A DNA stretch of 64,000 nucleotides from Sorangium cellulosum So0157-2 (lineage in GTDB: Bacteria > Myxococcota_A > Polyangia > Polyangiales > Polyangiaceae): NCBI RefSeq assembly GCF_000418325.1, contig NC_021658.1, positions 3,672,001 through 3,736,000 on the forward strand, read 5' to 3'. Positions 1 through 28,100 of the stretch are shown in pieces. How positions within the stretch are numbered: the stretch's first letter is position 1; each line of letters opens with the position of its first letter. The translations under genes and the position numbers were made by a program. The notes under the pieces are model-generated. The model worked only from the letters and a program-made list of their open reading frames with translations, made no database searches and was not told where the DNA came from.

Positions 1-15916
<15,916 letters not shown>

Positions 15917-16176
15917 CCCGCCCCCTCGCTCGCCCTCGATGCCCAGCTCGGTATTGCCTGCGTAGAAGGTGCTCGCTTCTGGTGCACGTAAGTGGTGCTG
16001 GCCTTGAGGCCGCGCAAGTGTCGCTTGCCGCGAAACCGGTGAGCCGCCCGCTCGAGGCCGGGCCAGGAGGCGCGAGCGCTCGTGCCCGCATGAGCCTTCC
16101 TCTCCGGCGAAAGCTCATCCGCGGTGGTGGTCTCGCTAGCATCAGCGCGGCCGGACTGGCCACGTGATGGGCGCGT

Positions 16177-19100
16177 TCAACCGGCAGGCTTGTCGTCGAA
16201 GAGCGCGAGCAGCTCATCCTCCGAGAGCTTCTCCACCTCCTCCGTGAAGCGGCACGGCGCATCGCCCTCGCCTGCCGGAGCCGCTGCGTCGCTGGTCTCG
16301 ACGGAGAGCCCCATCTCCTCGATCAGGTGGCGAGCCAGCGACGTCAGGTTAGGGCACATGAACAGCAATGTGGCCGGCAGCTTGATCCCGAGGCTGGCCT
16401 CTATCCGATTACGGAGCTCCAGGCTCCTCAGGGAGTCCGCCCCGAGGCTGCTGAACCCGGTGGTCCTGTCCACCTTGGACGCCGGCAGGCACAGCACACG
16501 GCACAGCTGCTCGCTCAGGTGCTCCTCCAGGATCGTCACTCGCTCCTCGGGTCGCGCATCCTCCAGCGCCCTCCTCGTGCTGAGCGCTCCCGGGGACCTC
16601 GGCGCTCCAGGGTCCTGCTCTTTCAAGAGCTCTGCCCAGAGCGGCGAGCGCGCGGCGACCGGGTAGAACTCCAGCCACTGGCGGACGTTCAGCTCGAAGA
16701 CCCCGATCTGCGCCGTCGGACGCGCGAGGAGGCGTCCCAGCGCCTCCAACCCTTCTGCCGGCGTGAGGCTCCGCATGCCCCGACTCGCGAGCCGCTCGCC
16801 GCGGCTGTCGTCCGCCGCCGCGAGCCCGACCTCGGAGAACGGCCCCCAGTTGATGCTCATCGCCGGCAGGCCAGTCCGGCAGCGGTGGTGCGAGAGCGCG
16901 TCGAGGAACGCGTTGGCGGCTGCGTAGTTTGCCTGTCCGGCGGCGCCGAGGAGCGACGCTGCCGACGAGTAGAGCACGAAGAAGTCGAGCGGTATGTCCC
17001 GGGTCAGTGCGTGCAAGTTCCACGCGCCGAGCGCCTTGGGCTTCATCACGTTCCGGAAGCTCTCCGTCGACAGGTCCGCGGCTCGTCGATCGTCGAGGAC
17101 CGCGGCCGCGTGGACGACGCCGCGAAGCGGCGGCAAGCGGCGGCCGAGCTCCCGCATCACGGCGGAGACGTCGTCGTACTGCGACACGTCCGCCTGGATC
17201 ACCTCCACCTGCGCACCCGCCCCTTCGATCGCGGCGATGACGGCGCGGGCCGCCGCGGAGGCGCCGCGCCGCCCCACGAGCGCCAGGTGGCGGGCGCCCT
17301 GCGCGGCCAGCCACTGCGCGAGCGAGAGCCCGAGGCCCCCGAGCCCGCCCGTGATCAGATAGCTGCCGTCCGCCCGGATGCGCGGGCGATCCGCCGGGAG
17401 AGCCGGCGCGATCCGCGCCTCCGGATCCCGCATCGTTAGGGCGATCTTGCCGACATGCTTCGCCTGCGCCAGCGTGCTGAAGGCCTGGACCGCCTCCGCG
17501 ATCGGAAACGAGCGGCAGGGGACGGGCCCGAGCACGCCAGCGTCGAAGAGGCGCACGACCTCCTCGAGGAGCGATGAAACGAGCTCCGGTCGCTGGGTCA
17601 GCATCGCCCGTAGATCGACCAGAGAGAACGAGAGGTTCCGGAGGAACGGTCTAAGCCCGAGCTTCCTGTCTTCGTAGTAGTCCCTCTTGCCGATCTCCAC
17701 GAACCGGCCGTGATCCCGCAGGAGCCCGAAGCTCGCGTCGATGAACTCCCCCGACAGCGAGTTCAGGACCACATCGATCCCTTCGCCGTTCGTGATCCGC
17801 CGCACCTCGTCCACGAACTCGAGCGATCGCGAGCTCATCACATGCTGGACGCCGAGCGAGCGCAGAAGATCGCGCTTCTCGTCGTTCCCGGCGGTGGCGA
17901 AGATCTCGGCGCCGACGTGCTTCGCCCACGCGATGGCGGCCATTCCGACGCCACCGGCGCCCGCGTGGATCAAGACACGCTCGCCCTCGCGGAGCCTGCC
18001 GACGTACGCGAGCGCGTAATAGGCCGTCAGAAAGGCGATGGGGATCGTCGCGGCCTGCTCGCAGCTCAGGCGCTCGGGCCGGCGAGCGACGAACGAGCGT
18101 CTCGTCGTCACGAACGAGCTGAAGCTCCAGGGGGCCAGGGCGAACACCTCGCAGCCTACCTCGAGGTCCGTGACCCCCTCGCCCAGCGCGACGACGCGCC
18201 CGGCGCACTCGCCCCCGAGACCGGGTGACGCGCCGCTGGCCTCCGCAGCGTCGTCGGGCATGACCCCAAGAGCGAGGAGCACATCGAGGAAGTTCACCCC
18301 GGCGGCCTCGACCTCGATCTCCACCTCCCCCTGGCCTGGACGGCGGCGCGCGATCTCCCGCAGGCTGAGCCGCTCCAGCACGCCGGGCTCCTGAATCTCG
18401 AGACGGAACGGCCGATCCCTGGCCGGCTCCAGGGCGGGGTGGACCGCGGTCCCGGCCTTGCTCGCGAGCGAGGTGCGCACGAGGCGCGCCGCGAAGCGGC
18501 CGTCCGCGCGCAGGGCGATCTGATCCTCGCGATCCCCGAGCTCGATTTCCCGGAGCAGCGATCGCGCCTCTCCTGGCGAGCTCACCGGGCTCAGATCCAC
18601 GTTGGTGCACGCGAGCTCGGGGTGCTCGAGCGCCAGCGTCCGGCCTAGACCCCAGAGCGGCGCCTGAGACACCGAGGCAGCGCCGCCGTCCGGCCCCACC
18701 GCTTGCGCTCCGCGCGTCACCAGGAAGAGCCTCGGCGCATCGCGGTCACCTCGCTGCACGAGCGCCTGCGACAGGAGCAGCGCGCTCAGGCTGCCGAGGC
18801 GCAGATCCGCTTCCAGCGACTCGGGCGTCGTGTCCGCCGCCGCCGTCGCATCCAGGCTCCAGAGGTGCACCACGCCTCGACACGGAAGATCTTTGCCGAG
18901 CGCATCGCGGAGCAACGCGTGAAACGCGCCCGGATGGGCTGGGTCGATCTCGTAGGATCCGGGCGCGAGGCGAGCATACCGCTGCCCCGCGACCACCTGC
19001 ACGCAGGGTTCTCCGCGCTCGTGCAGCAGGGAAGCGACGGCCGCCCCCGTACCGCCCCGATCCGTGAAGAGCAGGAGGACGCCCGTCGCAGGTCGCACCT

Positions 19101-22100
19101 CGGGGGCTCGGGCCAGGGGCTCCTTGCGATGCCACTCGAGCGCGAACAGCGGCGCCTCTCCTCCGGCGGGCGCCGCCTGGGGCAGGGCGCCGCGGGCGAG
19201 CCGCTGGGCACGAAGCCCATGGACCTCGGCGACGACCCTCCCGTCGTCCTCGAGCAGGTCCACGTCGCCGGTGAGCTCGCCGTCGTCCGCGGCCGGCCCG
19301 GCCGAGGGCCGCGCGTGTACCCACACCTCCTGGCCGGGCCGTCCGTAGACACGCGCGTGGCGCAGGCCCACCGGCACGATGAGCCGACCGTCGACGGGCG
19401 CGCGCGCCTCTGCGGACAGCGAGGCGGCCAGCACCTGGAGGCACGCGTCGAGGAAGGCCGGATGCAGCTGGTAAGCGCCGTCCTGCCCCGCCAGCGCGTC
19501 CGTAAGACGCACCCGGCCCAGGATCTCGCCCGAGCCGACCCACAGCTCCTGCACGCCCTGAAAACAAGTGCCGTAATCGAGGCCGAGCGCCCTCATGCGC
19601 TGGTAGTGCTCGGCGCCGCGCATCGGCCTCGGACACCGCTGCTGAATCCGGTGCGGCGCTTCCTTGGTCGGATGCGCGCCTGCGGCCCCGTCGCTCCAGC
19701 GGAGCCGTCCCGCGGCGTGCCGCTGCCAGGGCGCGCCGCGGGCCTCGCGGCTCAGGATCTGGAACGAGGCATGGTCGTGGCGCTCCATGGCGAGGTTCAC
19801 CTGCACCGTGCGCCCGCCCTTCGGCGGGATGACGAGCATGCGCTCGAACCGCACGTGCTCCAGCGCCGGCGTCCCGGCGCGGCCGGCCCCTGCAGCGGCG
19901 GAGAGCGCCATCTCGACATAGGCGGCCCCCGGCAGCACGGCCTCGCCGTGCAGTCGGTGATCTGACAGGTAAGGCAGCGCCCCCGCGCTCAGGGTCTGCT
20001 CCCAGGAGCGGGTCTCAGGATGCTCCGATGCCGGCAGGGGCGCGCCGAGGAGCGGGTGGCCCTCGTCCCTCGAGCCAGCGCTCCTGGGGCGCACCGGGGC
20101 GCTTCCGCCCGGCGAGCCCCACTCGAACCAGCAACGCTGCTGCTGCCAGGGGTATGTCGGAAGCGCGACGCAGCGCCCGCCCGCGGGGTAAAGGCGCTCC
20201 CACGCCACGGGCCGGCCCGCGGCGTACAGCGCGCCCAGCGACCGCAGCAGGCTCCGCCGCTCCTCCTGACCGCGCTGCAGCGAGGCAAGGACGAGACCTT
20301 GTTCCGCGCGCGAGGAGAGGCACGCCCGAAGGTGAACGGAGAGGACCGGATGAGGCCCCACCTCCAAGAACACATCATGACCGTCGGCGATCGACGCCTC
20401 GACGGCGCGGGCGAACTCGACCGGTGCTCGGATGTTGTCCGCCCAGTGCTGCAGATCGAGCTCTCCGTCGACCCTCGCACCGGTGACCGTGCTGTATATC
20501 GGGCGCTCCGGGCGGCGCGGCTCGAGCGCGCCGACGGCGCTCAGGAGCTCCTGCTGGAACGGGGCCATCTGCGGGCTGTGGAAGGCGTAATTGACCCGGA
20601 GCATGCGGCAGTGCACCTTCCGCTGCGCGAGGCGCTCCACCACGCGCCGGAGCGCCGCCCCGTCGCCGGACAGCACGACCGAGCCGGGATCGTTGACGGC
20701 GGCGACAGACACCTGGTCCTCGACGCCACGGAGCGCGTGCGCCGCCTCCTCCTCCGGCAGCGCGACAGCCGCCATCCTCCCGAGGCCCGTCGCACGCTGC
20801 ATGATGCGTCCGCGGGAGACCACGAGGCGGACGGCGTCATCCAGGCTCAGGATCCCAGCGAGGTGCGCGGCGGCCACCTCGCCCAGGCTGTGCCCGATCA
20901 CCGCGTCGGGCGTCACGCCCCACGCGCTCCAGAGCTCTGCCAGCGCCACCTGGAGGGCGAAGAGGGCCGGCTGCGCCACGAAGGTCTCGTCGAGGCGGGA
21001 GGCCGCCTCCGTCGCGGCGAGCTCGTCGATCAGAGAGAAGCCACCATGGCGCTGCACGAGCGGCTCGCATCGCTCGAGCACGGCCCGGAAGACCGGCTCC
21101 TCAGCGAGCAGCTCTCGGCCCATTCCCGCCCACTGGGAGCCTTGCCCGGCGAGCACGAACACCACCCTGGGCTGCCGGCTCCCGGGCGCCGCCTGCCCCT
21201 GCATGACGGAAGCGCGCGGCTCGCCGGAGAGAAAGGCGTCGAGCGACGTGACGAGCTCTTCCCAGCTGCTCCCGAGAAGCGCGAGGCGGTGCTCATGATG
21301 GCTGCGCCGTACGCTCGCCGTATACGCCACGTCATGGAGCGTCGCCGGGGCTTCGGAGGTCGCCTGGGCGAGGCAGGCCCGGTAATCCCGGGCCATCGCC
21401 GCGAGAGCTTCCGGGCTCTTCGCCGAGATGGGCAGGAGCGCGACGGCGCGCGTCGCCGTGGGCGACGCTGCGGCGCTCCGTGGCGCCTCCTCGAGCACCA
21501 CGTGGGCGTTGGTCCCGCTGATCCCGAAGGAGCTCACGCCGGCGATCCGCGGCGCTCCGGTGGCCGGCCACGGCACCGCCTCGGCGGCCACCTGCAGCGG
21601 GAGCTCCTGCCACGCGACGCGCGGCGACGGCGTGGTGAAGTGCACCATCCGCGGGATGCGCTGGTGCTGGAGCGCGAGCACTGCCTTGATGACTCCGGCT
21701 ACCCCCGCGGCCGCTTGGGTGTGCCCGATGTTGGATTTCACCGAGCTCACCACCACGGGTCGGTCCGGCGTGCGCCCGGCGCTCAGCGCCCTCCCGAGCG
21801 CCAGGAGCTCGATGGGGTCTCCCAGCGGCGTGCCCGTGCCGTGTGCCTCGACGTAACCCACCGCGGACGGCGCCACGGCCGCCTGCGCGAGCGCGCGCCG
21901 GATCACCTCCTCCTGCGCCGGGCCGTTCGGCGCGGTGAGCCCGTTGCTGCGCCCATCCTGGTTGACGGCCGAGCCGCGGATCACCGCGAGGACCGGATCT
22001 CCGTCGCGCTCGGCGTCGGACAGGCGCTTCAGCACGACGATGCCGCAGCCCTCGCTCCAGGCCACGCCGTCGGCGGATGCGTCGAAGGGCTTGCAGCGGC

Positions 22101-25100
22101 CGTCCGGCGCGAGGGCGCGCAGGCGGCTGAACTCCACGAAGATGTCGGGGAGCAGCACCAGCGTCGCGCCGCCCGCCAGGGCAAGAGAGCACTCCCGGGC
22201 CCGCAGGCTCTGGCAGGCCAGATGGACGGCTACGAGCGACGAGGAGCAAGCCGTGTCCACCGTCATGGCTGGGCCCCTGAGACCCAGGAGGTACGAGATT
22301 CGACCTGACGCCACGCTCCCCGCGCATCCGATGCCCACGTACCCGTCGAGTTGCTCGGGCGCGCCCGAGGTCAGCACGCCGTAGTCGCGGTACATGAGCC
22401 CCACGAACACCCCGGTGTCGCTGCCCATCAGGCATTGCTGCGGCAGCCCGGCCCGCTCCAGCGCCTCCCAGCTCGTCTCGAGCAGGAGGCGCTGCTGCGG
22501 ATCCATCCGGGCCGCCTCTCGCGGCGAGATCCTGAAGAATCCCGGGTCGAACTGGTCCACCTCGGAGAGGAAGCCACCCGAGCGGGTGTACATCTTGCCG
22601 ACCGCGTCGGGGTCGGGATCGTAGTAGGCGTCGATGTCCCAGCGATCCTTCGGGACCTCCCGGATCGCATCCACCCCCTCGTCCAGCAGACGCCAGAAGC
22701 TCTCAGGATCCCGCACGCCGCCCGGGAAACGACAGCCGAGGCCCACGATCGCGATCGGCTCGTTGTCCGCGGCGCGCACCGCGGGCGGCGGCGGCGCGGC
22801 GCCGGTCGTCGGCTCCGGCAGCGCCTTCTCGAGCAGGTAACGCGCCAGCGCCGCCACCGTCGAGCAGTCGAACACCAGGGCCGCGGGGAGCGGCTGACCG
22901 ACGCGCGCCGAGAGCGCGTTGCGCAGCTCCACGGCCATCAGCGAGTCGAGGCCCATCTCCTGGAGGGGCCGTTCGGCGCTGATGTCGTCGGGGGATCCAA
23001 GGGATAGTACCTTCGCCACCTCGGCGCGCACCGCAGCCTCGATCGCTGCCGGTCGCGCCTCTCTGGGCAGCGAGGCGAGCCGCACCGCGTACGCGCCCGC
23101 GTCTGCCGCCCGAGGTCGCGCGGGCGACGGCGCGACCAGCGCTCGCCACAGCGGCGGCACGTCGCTCGCGGCAGCGAACGAGAGCCTCGCTGCCCGCGCG
23201 TCGAGCGACAGTAGCCCGAGCTGCGTCTCTCCGCGCGACATCGCGCGCCCGAGGAGCGCGACGGCCTCGGGCGGCGGCAGCGCGCCGATCCCCTGCCGAG
23301 CGAGACGCGCCTTGTGGGCCTCCCCCAGCTTCCCGGCCATGCCGCCTCCGGACCACGGCCCCCAGTTCACGCTCTGCGCCGGGAGCCCCTCGGCGCGCCG
23401 GAGGTGCGCCAAGGCGTCCATGAACGCGTTGGCCGCCGCATAGCTGCCCTGGCCAGGCGGGCCCAGGAGCGACGCCACCGAGGAGAACAGCACGAAGAAG
23501 TCGAGCGGCATGTGCCGGGTCTCGCTGTGCAGGTTCCATGCGCCGCGCACCTTCGGCGAGAGCACCGCCGAGAGGCGCGAGGCGTCCTGGTCGGCGAGCA
23601 TGCCGTCGTCCAGCACCCCCGCCGCGTGGATGACGATCCTGAGCGGCAAGTGCCGCGGGAGCGAGGCGAGCAGCGAGCGCACCGCGGTCGCGTCGGCGAC
23701 ATCGACCTGGGCCACGGTGACGAGCGCCCCTCTCGCCCGCAGCGCCTCTATCGCCGCCGCGCCCTCGCGGTCCGGGGCGCGGCGGCCGGCGAGCACGAGG
23801 TGCCGCACCCGGTGCTCTTCCGCGAGCCAGCGCGCCGTGTAGAGCCCGAGGGCCCCGAGCCCGCCCGTGATCAACGCGGAGCAGTCCGCCATGATCCGCG
23901 GCCCCGGCGCCGGCAAGAGCGCGACCTTGCCGGTGTGCCTGGCCTGCGCCATGAGCTGGAAGGCTGCCTCTGCGTCGCTGATCGCGAACGTTCGCACGGG
24001 CAGCGGGCGCAGCTTCCCCGACGCGAACCCCTCGAGCAGGAGCTCGAGCATCGCCTGGATCCGCTCTGGCCCCACCTCCCAGAGATCGAAGGCGCAGTAG
24101 CGCACCCCGGGGTAGTCCCTGGCGATCACCTCGCTCGATCGGACGTCGGTCTTGCCCATCTCCAGGAAGCGGCCGCCTGGAGAGAGCAGCGACAGGCCCG
24201 CGTCGACGTGCTCGCCCGCGAGGGAGTTGAGCACGACATCCATGCCGGCGCCCTGAGTCGCTGCCCGGAACAGTGCCGCGAACTCAGGCGACCTCGAGCT
24301 GGCCCTGTGCCGTACCCCCATCGCCTCGATCACCGGCCACTTCGGCGGGCTCGCCGTGGCGAACACCTCGGCCCCGAGCCACGCGGCGATCTGCACCGCC
24401 GCCATGCCCACGCCCCCGGCGGCGGCGTGGATCAAGACCCGCTCCCCTGCCTGGAGCTGCCCCAGGTCGTGCAGCGCATGCCAGGCGGTCAGGAACGCGA
24501 CAGGCACCGTCGCTGCTTGCGCGGGCGTCATCCCCGCCGGCTGCGGGGCGACGAGGCGCGCGTCGGCGGTCACGTACCGCTGGAAGGTGCCCCTGGCGAT
24601 CGCCATGACACGATCGCCCACCGAGAGGCGATCGACCCCCTGGCCCACCGCCGCGATCACCCCCGCGCACTCGTTGCCCAGCGGTCCGGCTTCGCCGCGG
24701 TACACGTTGAGCGCCGCGAGCACGTCGCGGAAGTTCAGCCCGGAGGCGGTCACCTCGATCTCGACCTCGCCCGGCCCGGGCGCCCGGCGCTCCGCTGCGG
24801 CCAGGTGCAGCTCGCTCAGGAGGCCTCTTCGCCCGTGCTCCAGCCGATAGGACACCGCCTCGGGGCAAGCGAGCCCGGCCGCCGCGTCCGCCCTCACGAG
24901 CCGAGCGACGCGCCGCCTGCCGGCGCGCAGCGCTACCTGCGTCTCTCCGTCGGCGCTCGTGAGCTCCCGCATCAGGGCCGCCGCCATGTCGTCGGTTCGG
25001 GCCGACGGATCGAGATCCACCAGCGTGCACCGCAGCTCCGGGTGCTCCTGCATCGCCACCCGCCCGAGCCCCCAGAGCGGCGCCTGCGCCACGTCGGAGA

Positions 25101-28100
25101 CATCGCCGGGCTCCACGGCCTGGGCGCCCCGAGTGACCCACCAGAGCCGAGCCCCCGCCGGCGCCGCGCGCCGGGCCAGGGTCCGCACGAGGTGCAGGCC
25201 GGCGACCGCGAGCTCATCCCCGCGCTCCGCGGGCGACCCCGCCAGCGCGGGGGAGGGGGTCTCGTCCCACAGGACCACGACACCCCGGAGCGGCGCGCCT
25301 GCCGGCTCGTCGGCGAGCGCTGCATCGAGCGCCTCGGGAAACATCCGGCTCGCCCCCGCCGCGCCGCGGTCGCGCGTCACCTGCCACGGCCCTCGTGCCA
25401 CGACGGCGCAGATCGCGCCCGAGGATCGCAGGCGCTCCACCAGCGCTTCCCCGACGGCCGAGCCGTCGGTCAGCACGAGCCAGCGCTCCGGCGGCCTCTG
25501 TTCGCCCGAGGCCTGCGGCGCCTCCATCCAGCTCAGCCGATACAGCCGCTCCTGGGGCGCCTTGCTGTCCGCCGAGCGCAGCGCCGCGCGATCGGCGTGC
25601 TTCAGGCGGATCCCCGATACCTCGGCGATGGGCCGGCCCAGCGCGTCCAGGAGCGCGACGTCGCCCGACATGACCGGGGCGTCGGGCTCCCCTGCTCGAT
25701 GGACGCGAGCGTGCGCCCACGCGACCGTCGCTCCTGGCTGCCACACGCGAAAGCCGGACACCCCGACGGGCAGGACCGCCAGAGGCGCCGACGCGCACCA
25801 GGGATCGAGCGCGGCGAGCAGCGTTTGCAGCGCCGCGTCGAGCAGCGCCGGGTGAACCCCGTAGGCCCCGGCGTCCTCGAGCTCGCGCGCCGGGAGCGTC
25901 ACCTGCGCGATCGCTTCGCGGTGGCCTCGCCAGAGCGCCGTGATCCCCTGGAATGCCGGTCCGTACGCGAGCCCCGCATCGCCACAGGCCGCGTACATGT
26001 CTGCCGCCGGCACGACCGCCTGGCAGCGCGCCTGCACGGCGGCGAGATCCACGGCGGTCCAACACGCCTCCTCGGACCACGGCTGCACGCGCCCTTTGGC
26101 GTGAACCGTCCACGCGTGCTCCGGCGCCGCCTCGAGCGTCTGGCTGCACACGGTCACGGTGGTGTCCTGTCCTGCCTCCGCCGACAGCACGACCTGCACG
26201 CGCACGCCGCCGGTCTCCGGCAAGAGCAGCGGTGCCTGGAGCAGGAGGTCCTCGATGCTCACCCGCTCATGGCCGAACCGCGACACCGCGGCCGCGCGCG
26301 CCATCTCCAGCACGGCCGCCCCTGGCAGCACCACCTCGTCGAAGACGCGATGATCGGCGAGGTACGGCGCCGTCTCCACGCTGAGCGCGGCCTCGAAGGC
26401 GGCTCCCACCGTCGCCACCGGCAGCCTCGCCCCGAGGAGAGGGTGTCCTGACGCCGCGCCCCGAGGGGCCGCGTGCGCTGCCGGTCCCGGATCGAGCCAG
26501 TAGCGCTTCCGCTGCCACGGATACCGCGGCACCGAGACGACGCGCCCTCCCGACGGATACAGGCGCTCCCAGTCCACCGCGCAGCCGCACACGTACAGTG
26601 CTCCGAGCGCTTCGAGGAGGCTCCGCCGCTCCTCCCGCCCGCGCCGCAGCGTGGAAACGGCGCGCCCCTCGACCGCCCGCGCCGCGAGGCACTGCTCCAC
26701 GTTGCTGGACAGGACCGGGTGAGGTCCGAGCTCCAGGAACACCCGGTATCCGTCATCGATCGCGGCGCCGATCGCGCTCGCGAACCGGACCGGCTCCCGG
26801 AGGTTTCTCGCCCAGTAAGCGGCGTCGAGCTCGACGTCCGAGAGCCTGGCGCCCGTGACCGTGCTGTACAGCGGCAGCTTCGGGCCATCCAGCGCCATGG
26901 CGCCGAGCGCTTCGCGCAGCTCGCCCGCGAGCGGAGCCATCTGCGGGCTGTGGAACGCATGGCTGCCTGGCAGGTAGCAGCAGCGCACGCCCTGCAGCTT
27001 CAGGTTCGCCACCGCCTCTTCGAGCGCCGCGGCGGCGCCTGAGAGCACCACCGCGCCGGGGTCGTTGATGGCCGCGATGCACACCCGCTCTTCGACACCG
27101 CGCAGGGCGCGCGCCGCCTCCTCGGCGCCGAGCGCGACGGACGCCATCTTCCCGAGCCCCGCTGCCTGTTGCATGACGCGCCCGCGCGCGCACACGAGGC
27201 GGACCGCCTCATCCAGGCCCAGCGCGCCGGCCACGTGCGCCGCCGCGACCTCGCCGAGGCTGTGCCCCACGACCGCGTCGGGCGCGATGCCCCACGACGC
27301 CCAGAGCGTCGACAGCCCGGCCTGCAGCGCGAAGATCGCGGGCTGGGCCACGTCGGTCCCGTGCAGGCGCGACCGATCTTCGGGCGCGGCGAGCTCTCGC
27401 AGGATCGAAAAGCCCGCGCGCCGGGCCACGAGCGCGTCGATCCTCTCGACTGCGGCGCGAAAGACAGGCTCTCGCGCGAGGAGCTCGCGGCCCATACCCG
27501 CCCACTGAGATCCCTGGCCCGAGAAGATGAACACCACCTTGCGCTGTGCCCGGGGCCCCGCCTGGCCGTGCACGAGCCCCGCGCACATTTCCCCTCCTCG
27601 CACGAACGTCTCGAGGGATGCGACCAGGCCCTCTGGCGAGCACGCCACCGCCGCGAGGCGGTGATCGTGGTGACTCCGCCGGGCGCCGGCTGTGTAGGCG
27701 ATATCGCGGATGCTCCGGGCGCCGGACGGCCAAGCTCGGGACAGCAACGATCGGTACGCGTCCGCGTGGGCGGACAGCGCCTCCGGGCTGTGCGCGGACA
27801 GCGGCAGCACATACCAGCTCTCAGCGGGCTCGGGTTCCGGAACGGAGCCCGCGGCGGCGTCGCTTGCCGGAGCCGGGTTGTCCGCCATGAGATCGAGCGC
27901 GTCCACGCCCGCTCCCGCGGCGGGACAGATCTCGCTCCACCTTACGGGATGGCCCGACGCATAGAGCGCTCCGACAGCGTCGAGCAGCGCGGCGCGCTCG
28001 TCATCGTCCCGGCGGAGCGAGGCCAGAACGACGCCGCGCTGTCCGACGTGGTCGAGGCACGACGTGACCGCGTGCTTCAGCAGCGGGTGCGGGCTGAGCT

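Noticed and set aside
23314-26451. A 1,045-codon open frame on the plus strand
   Set aside because: It lies opposite the PKS coding strand; its translation is Arg/His-rich with no domain, as expected of a GC-rich antisense shadow.
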